Assembly (NCBI GenBank): GCA_018292915.2
Contig: JACVVK020000089.1
Span: 602,501 to 666,500, forward strand
Reading direction: 5' to 3'
Length of the DNA stretch: 64,000 nucleotides
From: Batillaria attramentaria
Lineage: Eukaryota > Mollusca > Gastropoda > Batillariidae
The notes below the pieces were generated by a model that saw only the letters and a list, made by a program, of their open reading frames with translations, had not been told where the DNA came from and searched no databases. The position numbers were made by a program, and so were the translations under genes. Of the stretch, positions 22,605-33,839 are shown piece after piece (positions within the stretch are counted from its first letter, which is position 1; each line of letters begins with the position of its first letter).

Positions 22605-22925
22605 CTAACACTTCCTGTGCCGGCATAACATTACAAGCATTTTCCTCTGACAGATTGGTTTATTAACAAAGCTGTCCAAAATAGGCAGCCTGTATACCGA
22701 CTCTGCCAAATATTTAATCAGGGCTCTGACATCTTCCTTCTCTTTCAACAAGCTGTCAGGCTGCACCTCACGAACAGCGTGCTCACTCCAAGTCTCCCGT
22801 CTTTCTGGATTCCATCTCGCCTGTTGCAACCACGCAGGATCACGTAACTCCTCGTTTATCACGTTAATGACATAGAGAATCTGAAGGAAGAGAGTTACAA
22901 GAGGAGTAGGCGGATCCGGCGACAA
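22605..22925 (-). other. possible isolated coding exon or conserved element
   Basis: On the minus strand the text ACTCTCTTCCTTCAG ends at 22881 and looks like a splice acceptor. It is followed by an open frame from 22880 to a TAG at about 22608-22610, about 90 codons. The frame is rich in charged residues (e.g. ELRDPAWLQQARW, KEKEDVRALIKYLAES), unlike the artefact frames elsewhere. A possible weak donor (GTATAC) lies at 22697. I do not recognise the family. It may equally be conserved non-coding DNA that happens to be open. Confidence 0.3.
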
Positions 22926-23134
22926 TGTAAATGGAACATGGTCTGCAGATACGTGGTTGCACAGTAAAATTAACGAAAAGAAATCTGTGGCTGGGTCCCC
23001 GAAAAAAAAAAAACACCCACTACATTATAATTGTTTTTTTACTGTGTGTTTGTTTGAGTGTGAGTGTGTCGTTAAGTGTGTGTGTGTGAGTGTGTGTGTG
23101 TGTGTGCATGCGTGTGTATGTGTGCATGCGTGCC

Positions 23135-23135
23135 A

Positions 23136-23203
<68 letters not shown>

Positions 23204-23341
23204 CAGAAAGAGAGAGAGAGCGGGGGGGGGGGGGGGGGGGGGGGTTCGAGGTGTGGTTGGTAGTCAGTCTTTCACGACAAGCACTGTAATACGACCGATG
23301 TCCGTAATAACTACAAAAGTAAAAAAAAAAAAAAAAAAAAA
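23135..23341. repeat. (GT)n, (GA)n, poly-G and poly-A cluster
   Basis: GT run at 23137-23202, GA at 23212-23220, about 22 G at 23222-23244, and about 20 A at 23322-23341. Confidence 0.95.
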
Positions 23342-23344
23342 TCA

Positions 23345-23980
23345 GACCATAATAATCATCCAAAGTAAACCATCCGTGAACTCGATTAAATCCTTTTCGA
23401 AGCATTGTCGGTGAGGCGTGTTCCGAAAAGAAATAACAAGAACAACAACAAAAATGTCAGCATCACATAAAATGTCGCAGAAGCAAATTTACATCCTGCC
23501 CATGACAGCAAAATTACGAAACACTACTCCTAAACTGTACCCCCCTCCCATAGATCACCGGCAGTAATTAATTTGAAGTGCAGCACAGTACTGACAAAAA
23601 TACCGTTCTGACAAAAGTGTCACAACGAACACGATAGTATCAAATATCTGGTGATGGTGAAAAATGATTCATCAATCTGTCACCAAAATTGCGCCGTAAA
23701 AAGGTTAAAAAAAATCAGGCGGCCATTCTGAAAGAAGGTTTTAACTGTCCGGATATCATGTAATATCACATGAGCCAGTAGCAAATTTGCATAAACGATA
23801 CAACAAAAACATGATATAAGCTGTGCTAATAGTCTGAGCCTTTCAATAATATGTGAACTGTTTTTACATGCCGGCGCTACATACCACAACCATCTGTTAA
23901 AAAGGAAACAGGGCGCCAGACGGCCCCATAAACCCCTAGAGTATAGATAAAAGAGAGAGGGCGCGGCGCCCTCTGTCCAA
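23345..23980. other. intergenic, nothing recognised
   Basis: AT-rich unique sequence. Confidence 0.5.
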
Positions 23981-23984
23981 CAAG

Positions 23985-24720
23985 CACAAAAACACTACGC
24001 TTTCCGGGTCCCATGTGACATTTCGGGTGTCAACGACATCAAAAAGAGGAAAAACGCCACAGTTTTTTTGTGTTTTTTTTAAAATCTGGGTTAAAGCTTG
24101 GAACAGTCGACAGAATAACACTTTCCCTTTTGTAGGGTGGGTGGGTGTTTGGGGGTTGTACGTCCTTTTCCACCACATAGGGTGATATCAAAGACGGGGC
24201 AACGATGAAAAAGCCAGCACAAATATTTGGCCCCAGCCGGGATCGAACTCACGACCCGAGCATTAGAAGTCCAACGCTCTACCATTCGACCACCCCGGCT
24301 TCCCTCCCTTTTGTAGAAATACAGTCTAATAATATAGCTAAGCTGAGTGTGCCCCCTGCCCCACATTCACAAAACACTGCTTTTCTGATGTCACGTGACA
24401 TTTGCAGTATCGACGAAATCAAATGAGAAAAAACGCAGCACATTTGATTTTAAACTTTCTGAATATAAGATTATGCGGTAATACTTTACTGTTTGTAAAA
24501 ATGTAGTCAGTATAACTTACTTTAGCTGAAAGTATGTACAAAGAGCGCAACATAGCCATGTGACATATCTAATGTCAACGACATTAAAAGAGGAAAACAG
24601 AGCAGGCTTGTTTTTGTTTTGTTTTGAACTTCCAGTTAAAGCTCCGAATACTCGAAAAAAGAAATAGTTCAATGTTTATACAAATACAGTCCTCCAGTTT
24701 AGCCTAACTCTGCCTGACTT
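23985..24720 (+). repeat. ~180-bp tandem array, three diverged units
   Basis: Units share an E-box/CRE-like word (CCATGTGACATTT at 24011, TGTCACGTGACATTT at 24389, CCATGTGACATAT at 24557), then 'TATCGACGAAATCAAA' or 'GTCAACGACAT(C/T)AAAA', then a purine-rich part and a T-rich part. The first unit is split by the SINE at 24136-24305. Confidence 0.75.
24136..24305 (-). mobile_element. tRNA-derived SINE with 11-bp TSD
   Basis: This complete copy is flanked by CCCTTTTGTAG (24125-24135 and 24306-24316). It inserted into unit 1 of the surrounding tandem array, so it is younger than the array. Head, body and G-rich tail match the 17.4-kb copy closely. Confidence 0.95.
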
Positions 24721-25295
24721 AGCCTAATCTAGCCTAGCCCAGCTTAGCTTAGACTGAGTTATACTCTCTGGTAAATAAACACAAAATCAAAGAGCCTGTG
24801 ATCGACAGTGGAAGCACTCTGGTAAAACAGACGGCAAATAACTCACAAAAGAAGAGGCAGACTTTCGAATGCGACGATCCTGATGCTGTTGCACTGCAAG
24901 TCGTTCTGAAGGACAGTGGGCAGTAATCTGGAAATTCAGGACACTGCTGTCTCGATGTGTCCATTTATGCCAGGCTCTGTCTACGTTTGTGAAAGCAGGA
25001 TAATGCGTACGTCTGCTACAATAACCAGGGGACCAATCAGGCGACACTTGACAGAAATGTATACCATATGACACGGCAATTGTTCTGGACGCCTATTAGA
25101 GGACATCGGCAAATGACGTCACGTGCTTCAAACACATCACTGAATGAAAAAGACACCGCACGCAGGTTTTATTCGTCTTACACGTCTACAGATGCTCAGT
25201 TGCGATTGGATGGGGACTATACGTACGTTTCCAGCGACCATGACGCAAGTACAACACGAGTTTACGTCAAAAACTGAAATGATTAATAAAACAAA
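24720..25295. other. intergenic, nothing recognised
   Basis: An AGCCTA-rich patch covers 24700-24750. The rest is unique sequence. Confidence 0.5.
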
Positions 25296-25700
25296 GCAAA
25301 TCATTCAGAAATGACATGTCCTTTAAACCGAGTGTTTTGCCGGCCAGTGCAGCTGACTGTCTGTCCTCCTCTCTCATCCCCCCTCCTCTCCCCCCCCCCC
25401 CTTCTCTTTGGATCTTACCCCTCTTTCAGCCGTGGTCGTGTGATGGATGGAGATGTCCCCCCAGTCCCCGCATCCAGTCCCTGTGAGCAGCAGCAGCCGC
25501 GCAAAATCCCCATCATCCATTCTGCGCATGACAAACACATCGCCCCTTCCCATCATGCCCCTGTCAGGCCAAGCCCCTGGCCCAGTGGTCTCCCTTAGTG
25601 GCGCTGACAAGCAGACATTTTGAAAACAATATAAGCCTCGAAGGACTCACTAGTTGAAGAAACGCCTGATGAATATCGGGTGATCACAAAGGGATGATCT
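25296..25700. other. candidate conserved non-coding element
   Basis: Words such as AATGATTAATAAAACAAAGC, CGCATGACAAACACATC, AGTGGCGCTGACAAGCAG, TGAAAACAATATAAG and CTGATGAATATCGGGTGATC lie around a C-rich patch. No frame is protein-like. The call is inferred from texture. Confidence 0.25.
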
Positions 25701-25704
25701 GCAA

Positions 25705-26290
25705 GTGGTGGAAACAGTGTTCTTTTTTTCCTTCTGTCCCTCTCTCTCTCTAAGTGTCAATGCAGCTTGTCATGTACAGTGGATTGAGTGTCCCGGGTCT
25801 TAATTTCAAGTCCTGGGCTATGCTTCTTCAAGTGACAGAAGAAGAAATTAAACACGTTCGCCTGGACGTTACTGTGTCTGTCGTCTGTGAAGTTCTAGGA
25901 TAATTATATCCTCTCTTTTTTTGTCAACCACCAGAACAGAAACATACCCGTTATTTCTACTCACCCCCCTCTCCCCCCTTCCCGAATCATCTGAAGCGGC
26001 CGATGTTAATTACAGACTAAAGCTAACGTTCAAAAATGACTAGAAATCTATGCCTTCTTACTAGTGCTGCTACAGAATACACAGTTTGGCGCTTAACTAC
26101 GTTATAAAATACGGGGAAAATATTCTACCTCTCATTCCAAAGTCACTTACAAACCAACAACAAGAACAACCCAACAACAAGAACAACCCAAAGACCTCCC
26201 CACCCGCCCCCAAGGAAAAATCAAAGTAAAGGGAAAAAACCCGATTTTGCTTGGGATGCTAATATTAAAAAAGAACACTTATTCCGAAGA
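25705..26290. other. intergenic, nothing recognised
   Basis: Unique sequence with a short CT run at 25741-25751 and A/C-rich text at 26155-26230. Confidence 0.5.
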
Positions 26291-26291
26291 C

Positions 26292-26304
26292 ACCCCCCCC
26301 CCCG

Positions 26305-26375
<71 letters not shown>
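26292..26375. repeat. poly-C and (AC)n microsatellite
   Basis: About 11 C are followed by about 34 AC units. Confidence 0.95.
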
Positions 26376-26377
<2 letters not shown>

Positions 26378-27259
26378 CTCCGACTCTATAATTTGGGCGA
26401 AAGACTCTAAAAATTGAGGGAAAAACAAAACGAAAAACAAAAACAACAACAACTACACACAAAAAAACCCACCCCAAAAAGCAGAACAGACACACACAAA
26501 AACCCAAATACACTTCTGTAAAAGTTCGGGACGCAAAAGATGCTAGAACATAAATCCCGGTGATCAATCAGAAAACACGAGCCTCGCTTTGGGAGGGCAA
26601 AACACCGCCACGTCGCCAGTCCCTCTCAACCAGCTGGTAGACAGCTTGCCAGAGTGATAAGCAGACGAGCAATCTCGTATTCATTAAAAAGTCTCCAGTT
26701 TCAAACACCCATGGAACCAGATGCCTCTTCGCTGTAAGGCAATATTTCTCCCGTGAAGTTGTGCCGAGCTTTTATGAACTCACTTTCGAATCAGTGACTG
26801 ACTTCGAGAAAGACGCTGGTCTTGTCAGCTTGTCTGTTGCCGTGTGCACTGTTCTGCTTCTCAAACCACTGACAGTCTTCAATACAGGCACGAAAGCAAG
26901 GAGGGCCCGGGAAACACAAATTGCAAATGAACATTATAATTTGCGGTTGTCACAATTAAACGTTCTAATTTGTTGAAACAGAAAGTCAATCGTTCACCGG
27001 ACTGAAGTTGCTTCTTAAACTCGTTTAAAATGGCAGATTAATCCTTTCGCGGGGTCAGTACGTCAGAATGGTGGACAATGCTTTTAATGTTTCGGTTTGT
27101 GAAGGTTATTAATTACTGCGTTCTGCTACATGTATCTGGCAGTTTGGGATGTACGACAAAGTGTTACATGTATAGCAGTAGAGCAGAATACGAAGCAAGG
27201 ACTGATAAGACTCCCGGAGAGAAAAAGAAACCAGCAGGACTAGGAAACAAAACAGGAAG

Positions 27260-27448
27260 GGTGGGCGGGCGGGTGGGCGAGCGGGTGTTTGGGAGTTTAA
27301 CGTCCTTTTCCACCACAAATCGGTGATATAAAAAACAGGGCAACGAGATAAAGACCAGCACAAGTATCTGGTCACAGCCGGGATTCGAACACACGGCCCG
27401 AGTACTGAAAAGTCCAACGCTCTACCATACAGCTGTCCCGGCTCCCCC
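27260..27448 (-). mobile_element. tRNA-derived SINE with 9-bp TSD
   Basis: Flanked by AACAGGAAG (27251-27259 and 27449-27457). The tail is expanded (GGGTGGGCGGGCGGGTGGGC...). Head and body are diverged (GATATAAAAAACAGGGC). Confidence 0.9.
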
Positions 27449-27598
27449 AACAGGAAGCGGAATCATAAGAGAAATAGCAATCACCAAAAGCACTGAGAGG
27501 ACCGAGCCACTAGTTTCATCTCAAGTACCTGTCCCCAACTGTGATCAGGTGAACAAGAAGAAGAAGGAGAAGATGGCAGGAATAGGAGCCCCAGCTGG

Positions 27599-27771
27599 GT
27601 GGGTGGGTGGGTGTTTGGGAGTTTAACGTTCTTTTCCACCACATAAGGGTGATATCAAAGACGGGGCAACGAGAAAAAGGCCAGCGCAAATATTTGGCCC
27701 CAGCCGGGATTTCAACTCACGACCCGAGCATTGAAAGTCCAACGCTCTACCATTCGGCCACCCCGGATCCC
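27599..27771 (-). mobile_element. tRNA-derived SINE with 12-bp TSD
   Basis: Flanked by AGCCCCAGCTGG (27587-27598 and 27772-27783). It is complete, with a (GGGT)n tail and a tRNA-like head. It lies only about 150 bp from the previous SINE and in the same orientation. Confidence 0.95.
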
Positions 27772-27944
27772 AGCCCCAGCTGGAAAGGAAATAAAAGGAA
27801 TAGAAATCACAGCAGGAATGGTGATCAAAGTGAAACAAATAGTGGAACAGCAATCAAATCAGGGAGTGGAATCAAGGCAGGAATTGGAATCCCAGCAGCA
27901 AAGGGAATCAAAGCAGGAACAGGAATCCTAGGAACATAGTCTAA

Positions 27945-28240
27945 GTAACAAGTAGCTGCTCATCAAGTTTTATTTTGCTCACATTTGCCGCCCACACCAG
28001 CGAAACCAAAGGTCTGGCAAAGACTGTCAGCGACGCTTGTTGACAGGCCTGTAGCAGGGCGACCACTAATTGCCAATTATGTTTTTTCAATCCGGGCGCC
28101 ACGAATCGTCCAGTGATAGGCCAACAAATTGATCGAGCGTTAGCGAGACTCTGTCCCTGGTTAACCCTTACCTCAATCGCCTCTTGTCGCACTAACTGCT
28201 TGCTGTAATCTTCATTCGTCTCCATTTTCCACTCTCTTGT
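27945..28240. other. candidate conserved non-coding element
   Basis: Unique block with AAGTTTTATTTTGCTCAC, GACTGTCAGCGACG, GTTGACAGGCC, CACTAATTGCCAATTATG and ACAAATTGATCG words. The minus strand has an open 94-codon frame, but it has no recognisable domain. HOX/NK-like words favour regulatory DNA. Confidence 0.35.
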
Positions 28241-28439
28241 CGTCTATCTCTGCTGGAAAATTTAGTGGGATGTGCTTGGACTCTGTCAATGACTGTGTGT
28301 CTGTACGGCGGACGTCTCGGTCTCCGTTGGTTCTTTTTGTTTCGGCCCGGCAAGGGTCACGGTTTCATCTTGTTCGGTGCGTTCTGATTAGGCGTGAACC
28401 ATGGCCGCACCTAGACACCTTGCCAGTTTACTTTAAACG

Positions 28440-28770
28440 GACTATTTCCACCAAGCCAATTTATGTTTTGGGACAGTTTCGTTCCTGAGTGCGCCTGTAC
28501 GCTCGAAATACTTTATTTTAATGATTAGTACAAGATCTTAATGCGAGACAATGTTAGTGTTTACACTCGAACACTCAAATTCTAAGCTGTTACACTACTG
28601 GAACGCTCAGTGTGGTCACCGCGGCATCGAGTACGCTTTTTGTTGGCTCAGTGCCAGCATTACAGACGTTGTCACTGTCCATGTGTCTTAGTGGTGTGAT
28701 GAGGGATACTACGAGAACAGCCCAGAAGGATCTGTGAGCATAAAAATGGCAGCATTAGCCCCTTTAACAA
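28440..28770 (+). mobile_element. R1 repeat, copy 4
   Basis: Full-length copy: TTTTGGGACAGTTTCG, GTGAGTGC-like start (CTGAGTGCGCCTGTACG), TTTTAATGATTAGTACAAG, CACTCAAATTCTAAGCTG, CAGCATTACAGACGTTGTC, and AGCATTAGCCCCTTTAA at the end. Confidence 0.75.
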
Positions 28771-29194
28771 AACAGGTCAGACTGAGGTGTGGCACCATCC
28801 GAAAGATCAAAAGGAAGAAGAAGCAGCTCAGTGTGGTATGTAATCACCTTCACTGTGACAAAATCTGAAACTCTGACCCTATTTTAATTACGTATCTCAC
28901 TGAGTCACAGCCTGATGAGGTCAGATGCTTGTGACGTCTTTGGTTGTGTTACCAAATAAGACTTTCACAACCTCACAGACCCCCCCCCCCCCCCCGGAAA
29001 AAGACTATAAATCAAATAATTATCAGTATTCATAAACTAAGGTGCGTTGGAAGAATACTACTCAAAGGACACACACAGCAGCAGCAAAAATCTACGTTTA
29101 TACCCAATCGTCAAGTGTTTATAACTGGCGCCAACAAAACTGTTACAGAACAATTTTCATCGTTTTCAAAAGTTGAGCCCCCACGAGAGTGATC

Positions 29195-29560
29195 TCTATT
29201 TGGTGTCCATTCTCCGTCGTTTCACACTCGGCGCTCGCCATTCTGTTTCTCACACAAAGCACTGCACTGGCAGCAATGCGGCCAATAGATAACATTATAA
29301 CTACAGATGTCTCCCCTCTCCCGCTCCTATCGGGGGCAAGATATACGCGTCAATTATTTGGATAAAGTGGCGGGATACAATGTTGATAAGTGACAGGACG
29401 AAGATTGGGCGCTGGCGGCTGCGGGCACGGTGTTAGCTACATTTCTGCAATGATCCGTGCGTGTCTTGATTCCGAGGCAACATTCGGTCAGAAATTGCTC
29501 CACATCTCTCCGCTGAACCATTGCCAGCACTGCGCATCACTGTTCATTGTCTGGGTCTTT
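29195..29560. other. candidate conserved non-coding element
   Basis: Unique block with GCGTCAATTATTTGGATAAAG, TTGATAAGTGACAGGACG and CAGCAATGCGGCCAATAGATAAC words. A regulatory reading is inferred. Confidence 0.3.
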
Positions 29561-29644
29561 AGGCTGACGCCAAACGCTTCCTCCCTTCACCCCCCTACCC
29601 CCTCCCCCACAACTGATCTGCCCCGCCCTGCCCACTCACTTCAG

Positions 29645-29745
29645 CATGTTTTTTGTTGTTGTTGGTTTGTTGTTGTTTTTTTGGAGGGGGGTTGGTTTTT
29701 TTTTTTTTTTTTTTTTTTTTGGGGGGGGGGTTGTTTTTGTTTTTT
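29645..29745. repeat. (GTT)n, poly-T then poly-G
   Basis: GTT repeats, then about 27 T immediately followed by 10 G. Confidence 0.95.
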
Positions 29746-29749
29746 ATAA

Positions 29750-30540
29750 GATGATGTTGTCGGTTGTGGTTGTGTTTTGCAGTACTTTTGCCCTTTTGGG
29801 AGTAAATTATGGTCTTCAGTGTGCGAAACTTTCACTTTTTGCTCTGGCTTCGGCTGAAAATAGCTACCCTGCAAAATAATGTGGTCGATAAGCTACTAAG
29901 CCGAGTCAGCTGTCGTACGCGGATTCAGTTTTAGATGATTCTAGGTTGTCGCCCTCGCCCTCATAGAACTGAGACCTACTAAGTGTCAATCTTTATCTCG
30001 TTACGCAAGCTTGCTGAGACAATCAACATCTCCTCAGTCATCACCAAACAGTTTACCATCTAATATATTTTTATTACAAAAACGTCTACTGGCCGGAACG
30101 TATCAAAACTTGTTGACAATACTAAAAAAAAAAAAAAAAAAAAACACGCCAACCACAGGGCACTTTTAACAAACATAACAACTAGCAACGACAATAAAAC
30201 ACACACGAGTCCAGCCCACCCACCCCTCCCCCACCCCAGCAAACACTACACCTCCTCCATAAACAGACCTCCCCCCCCACCCCCTTCCCCACCCCGATAA
30301 AGTGATTCCTTTAGGTATAAAGGGGGGTAATTCATCCCATTCTATTCCAAGTCGCAGACGACGTCCGGATCTGACGCCATGCACTGAGCCATCCCATAAG
30401 TCACCGCCGCTTATCACAGCCGGGTCGTCTGTGGCATTTTTTGTTGGCACCAGGGGCGGAATCATTCTCAGGTCCCCTATGGGTTGTAAAAGACAAACTT
30501 CATGCATCATTTTGTACGTAGGAATCCTTGCTTGAAGACC
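29750..30540. other. intergenic, nothing recognised
   Basis: A poly-A run lies at 30124-30144 and C-rich text at 30210-30300. No supported gene. Confidence 0.5.
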
Positions 30541-30566
30541 TAGAGCTGGGGCTGGGGCTAGAGCCT

Positions 30567-30567
<1 letters not shown>

Positions 30568-30593
<26 letters not shown>
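30568..30593. repeat. (CT)n microsatellite
   Basis: About 13 CT units. Confidence 0.9.
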
Positions 30594-30597
<4 letters not shown>

Positions 30598-30680
30598 CCA
30601 AACCAATGTGTGAATATCTCATTTTCCTAACTGTATCTATTTGAAAGCAACCACAACCACAGTCCTGGCATCCCCAACCA

Positions 30681-31200
30681 GGGCAGTCGGGTAGCTCAGA
30701 ACTGGCTTGGCGTCGACCTCAAGACGCAGAGGTCCTGGGTTCGAATCCGGACAGAGCAAACACTCACATACGCCCTACTCAATGAAATCCCCCTCGCAGT
30801 GTACAAAAACATCCGACCCAAGGTTCCTCTCGTCCACTGTCCAAAGACGAGAGTCGGCTGGTTCACCAGTGGTTTGGTGTCGACTTCAGGATGGGGAGTT
30901 CTCGGGTTCGAATCCCGACAGAACAAAAACTAACATGCGCCTCTGTTCAGTACCGTCTTCGTTAAAATCAGCCTCGGAGTGTACAACGTGACCCAAGGTT
31001 CTTCTCGCCCCCTTTCCAAGGAGGACAGTTGGGTGGTTCAACTGGCTAAGCGTCGGGCTCAAGACAGAAAGGCGTCAGGTTCGATTCCTGGCCGCACGGT
31101 AAACTACGTGACTACACTCTTTTTGCAGTACCCTCGTCACTGAAATCACCCTCGTTGTGTACAAAGCATACAACCAAAGGGTCCCCATCCCCAATCTCCC
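30681..31200 (+). repeat. head-to-tail trimer of tRNA-Leu-like units
   Basis: Three units start at about 30681, 30849 and 31021. Each has a tRNA-like head: G-rich start, CTCAAGA-type anticodon region (clear in units 1 and 3), variable arm and a B-box at 30738-30748, 30905-30915 and 31078-31088. Each is followed by an ~80-bp body with 'TGAAATC(C/A)CCCTCG..GTGTACAA' and 'CCCAAGGTTC'. The variable-arm length and anticodon region point to tRNA-Leu (CAA) ancestry. The arms do not pair cleanly enough for working tRNAs. Confidence 0.8.
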
Positions 31201-32764
31201 CTGAACACACAGACGGAAGTTCTACTCAGTCAGTGACAATCGTGACTGGCACAGTCTGGCATCAGCCTGTCCACGTCCCCAAAATTATCACTCTAGGAAT
31301 CACTCATTGAATATTCTACGGTAGCTACTGCCACGCCTTTCAGTCATGCAGACAGACGTGTGAACTCAGTTAGTCACAAGCACATCGACAGATTAGATCG
31401 GTATACGGGCTGTATGTGCAACGTGTTTGGCTGATATACAACGTACACATGGCCATTAAGTCCGTAATCACTGTCGAAGTCTGATGCTGTGAGGGCTCAG
31501 GCCCAAAGCCGTGGCACTCCACATATGGCGTGGATATAAACTGGAGAGTGAAATAAACAGACCTACTATCTGGCAGCAGCTTTGAGACTGATACGGAAGG
31601 GGAGGGGGAAGAGGAGGGGGGGGGGGTCTTGCTGTTGCGCCTGCTAATCTAACGAAAGCAGTCACGGCAATTACGCATTGTGTCCACGTCAAATATCCCG
31701 CGTAGGGAGATGTGATTTACGCCTGATGCATGTCCGCCATGTGCATGTGAGTTTTTCAGCGGTCGAAGCTTCATTTCAGCCCATCTGTTGCAGTCTACAA
31801 AAGTCATACAATATCCACAAAACAATGTGCCATCACTCCAGAGTCAGCTTTGCTGACTGACTTCTGTTTCGTGTCATCCAGGCTTTGTAACAGTAAACTG
31901 AACTCAGTGAACTGCATTAAGCTGGAATGTAAACAGCTGCAGAGGTGAGATTAACTGATCAAACGCGAACTGTACGGGTAAATCAAAAGCCTACGGTCAG
32001 TCACTAAGCTGAGTGGACACTGATCTACCGGCGTCATTGACCTGGAAAAACGGCACAGGTGCCTATCAAATCCATTCTGCTTCGACTTTTTTTTTTCTTT
32101 TTTCTTTTTTAAATGTCCTACAACGGTCAATATGGTCAAGGGCTTCGCTTTCGCAGAGACCATGCAGGAGCCCGCACAATCTGGCTAGTTCACTCTCCTT
32201 ACTCTACTTTACTTCTACCGCACTTCTCTTCGCAACTAATCAAGATTTTTTTTTTCAAAATTGTTTGTATCAAAACAAACTCCGCAAAGTCTGGCGCACT
32301 GGACTTCTGGCACAAAATATTCTTCTAATCACCGATGGATCTAAGTTTTGGTTCAAACACCACAACACTAATATCCGCAACTGCAAAACTCACGCAGGGA
32401 GTCTCTATGTCTAAAGATTAACCAGGATACGATATGCACACCAGTTTAATATAGCACATGAAACAGTTCGACAGACGTGGGGAGTGGAACGCGCGACTGG
32501 CGTGAATCTGTTTGGGTCTGTCAGCTATAGACTTGAAGCACAAAGGCCGCTTGTATTGAGTTACCACCGTTGGACAAACGAACGCGTTTAGCGATAAAAA
32601 GAGTTTCAATTTTATGCTCCGTCAGTGAAAGAATCTTTTCAGACGTGACGCTGAACAACAGCGCTTCCATCCTGCGACGATCATCCTTCCATAGCTGACA
32701 ATAAACGGCTCGGTGTCAGTTACGTAGATAATCTCACCCCCCACCCCCTTCAAGTTTCGCGGCG

Positions 32765-32765
<1 letters not shown>
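31201..32765. other. intergenic, nothing recognised
   Basis: About 1.6 kb without a supported gene. A G run lies at 31618-31626 and T-rich text at 32088-32110. Several frames on both strands are open for 60-130 codons, but none shows a domain. Confidence 0.45.
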
Positions 32766-32766
<1 letters not shown>

Positions 32767-32816
<50 letters not shown>

Positions 32817-32936
32817 TTTTTTTTGTTTGTTTTTGGTAATACAAAATAGGCAGTTGATGCCTAACATCTCGAACTTGAGTCAAACGCTTCACTACATGAT
32901 TTCTCGTCCTCTCCGGCCAGTCATCCTCACTTCACC

Positions 32937-33018
<82 letters not shown>

Positions 33019-33019
33019 C
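32767..33019. repeat. (GT)n and (AC)n microsatellites in opposite sense
   Basis: GT run at 32767-32815 and AC run at 32940-33019, separated by 125 bp. On one strand they are complementary and could pair with each other. Confidence 0.95.
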
Positions 33020-33024
33020 TTTCC

Positions 33025-33680
33025 ATCCTCAATTAAATAAAGAATGATTTTATTACACTGTATATACTAGGTGACACACGGTAGACACGGTGTGATTTTT
33101 ACAACTGGGAACAGTCATACCGTGAAGAAGCCGCACTAGCAGCACCTGCGAGCACGGACCAAAAAACCCCAAACAAATAAAACAAATAAAAATAGACATT
33201 ACGTGGAATAAAAGAAATATGTTTATGACGTGCCTGAATACCTCATTTTTCTCGTATGTAACCCCCTTTCTCACGAGTATCATGTCATACTATTGCCTTC
33301 AAACTACTCCAATAACCGAATTAAACGGGAATAAACTGGCACTTAATCTAATACTCAAGCTTAAGTATGATCGGGACTGTGGGTAACCATCCTAGTTCCT
33401 CCCGCTGCACAGACGTGGAAGTTCTCCTGTTTTCTTCCCACGTCTTGGAAAATTTATTGCACTGCCCTTATAAACACTGTTCAGTTGTAACTGTCTGCCG
33501 GCTATAGATTGTAACTTGTACTCTGACCCCCGAGCAATGGCTGCTGTCAAAGCCGTGTCAAGATGACGATATAGGGAGCGAAAGAGAGAAAGAAAAAAAA
33601 AAGCAGAACTTCATAACGTATGCCAAAAACTTACTCAAAGAGAAGACACACTTTCAGGACGGGGAAGACTGGCCGGCTGA
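33025..33680. other. intergenic, nothing recognised
   Basis: AT-rich unique sequence. Confidence 0.5.
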
Positions 33681-33690
33681 GAAAAGGAAC

Positions 33691-33691
<1 letters not shown>

Positions 33692-33757
<66 letters not shown>
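33692..33757. repeat. (AG)n microsatellite
   Basis: About 32 AG units with one interruption. Confidence 0.95.
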
Positions 33758-33839
33758 GGGAGAAAAAATGCCTGGGTTGAAGAAATCCTGGATTACATTT
33801 GCCCAGCCAAGCACAGTGCGCCTGGGGAGGCGAGAGAGG

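Noticed and set aside
30681..31200. Working tRNA-Leu gene cluster
   Set aside because: The arms do not pair cleanly, the heads differ from one another and each is joined to the same SINE-like body.
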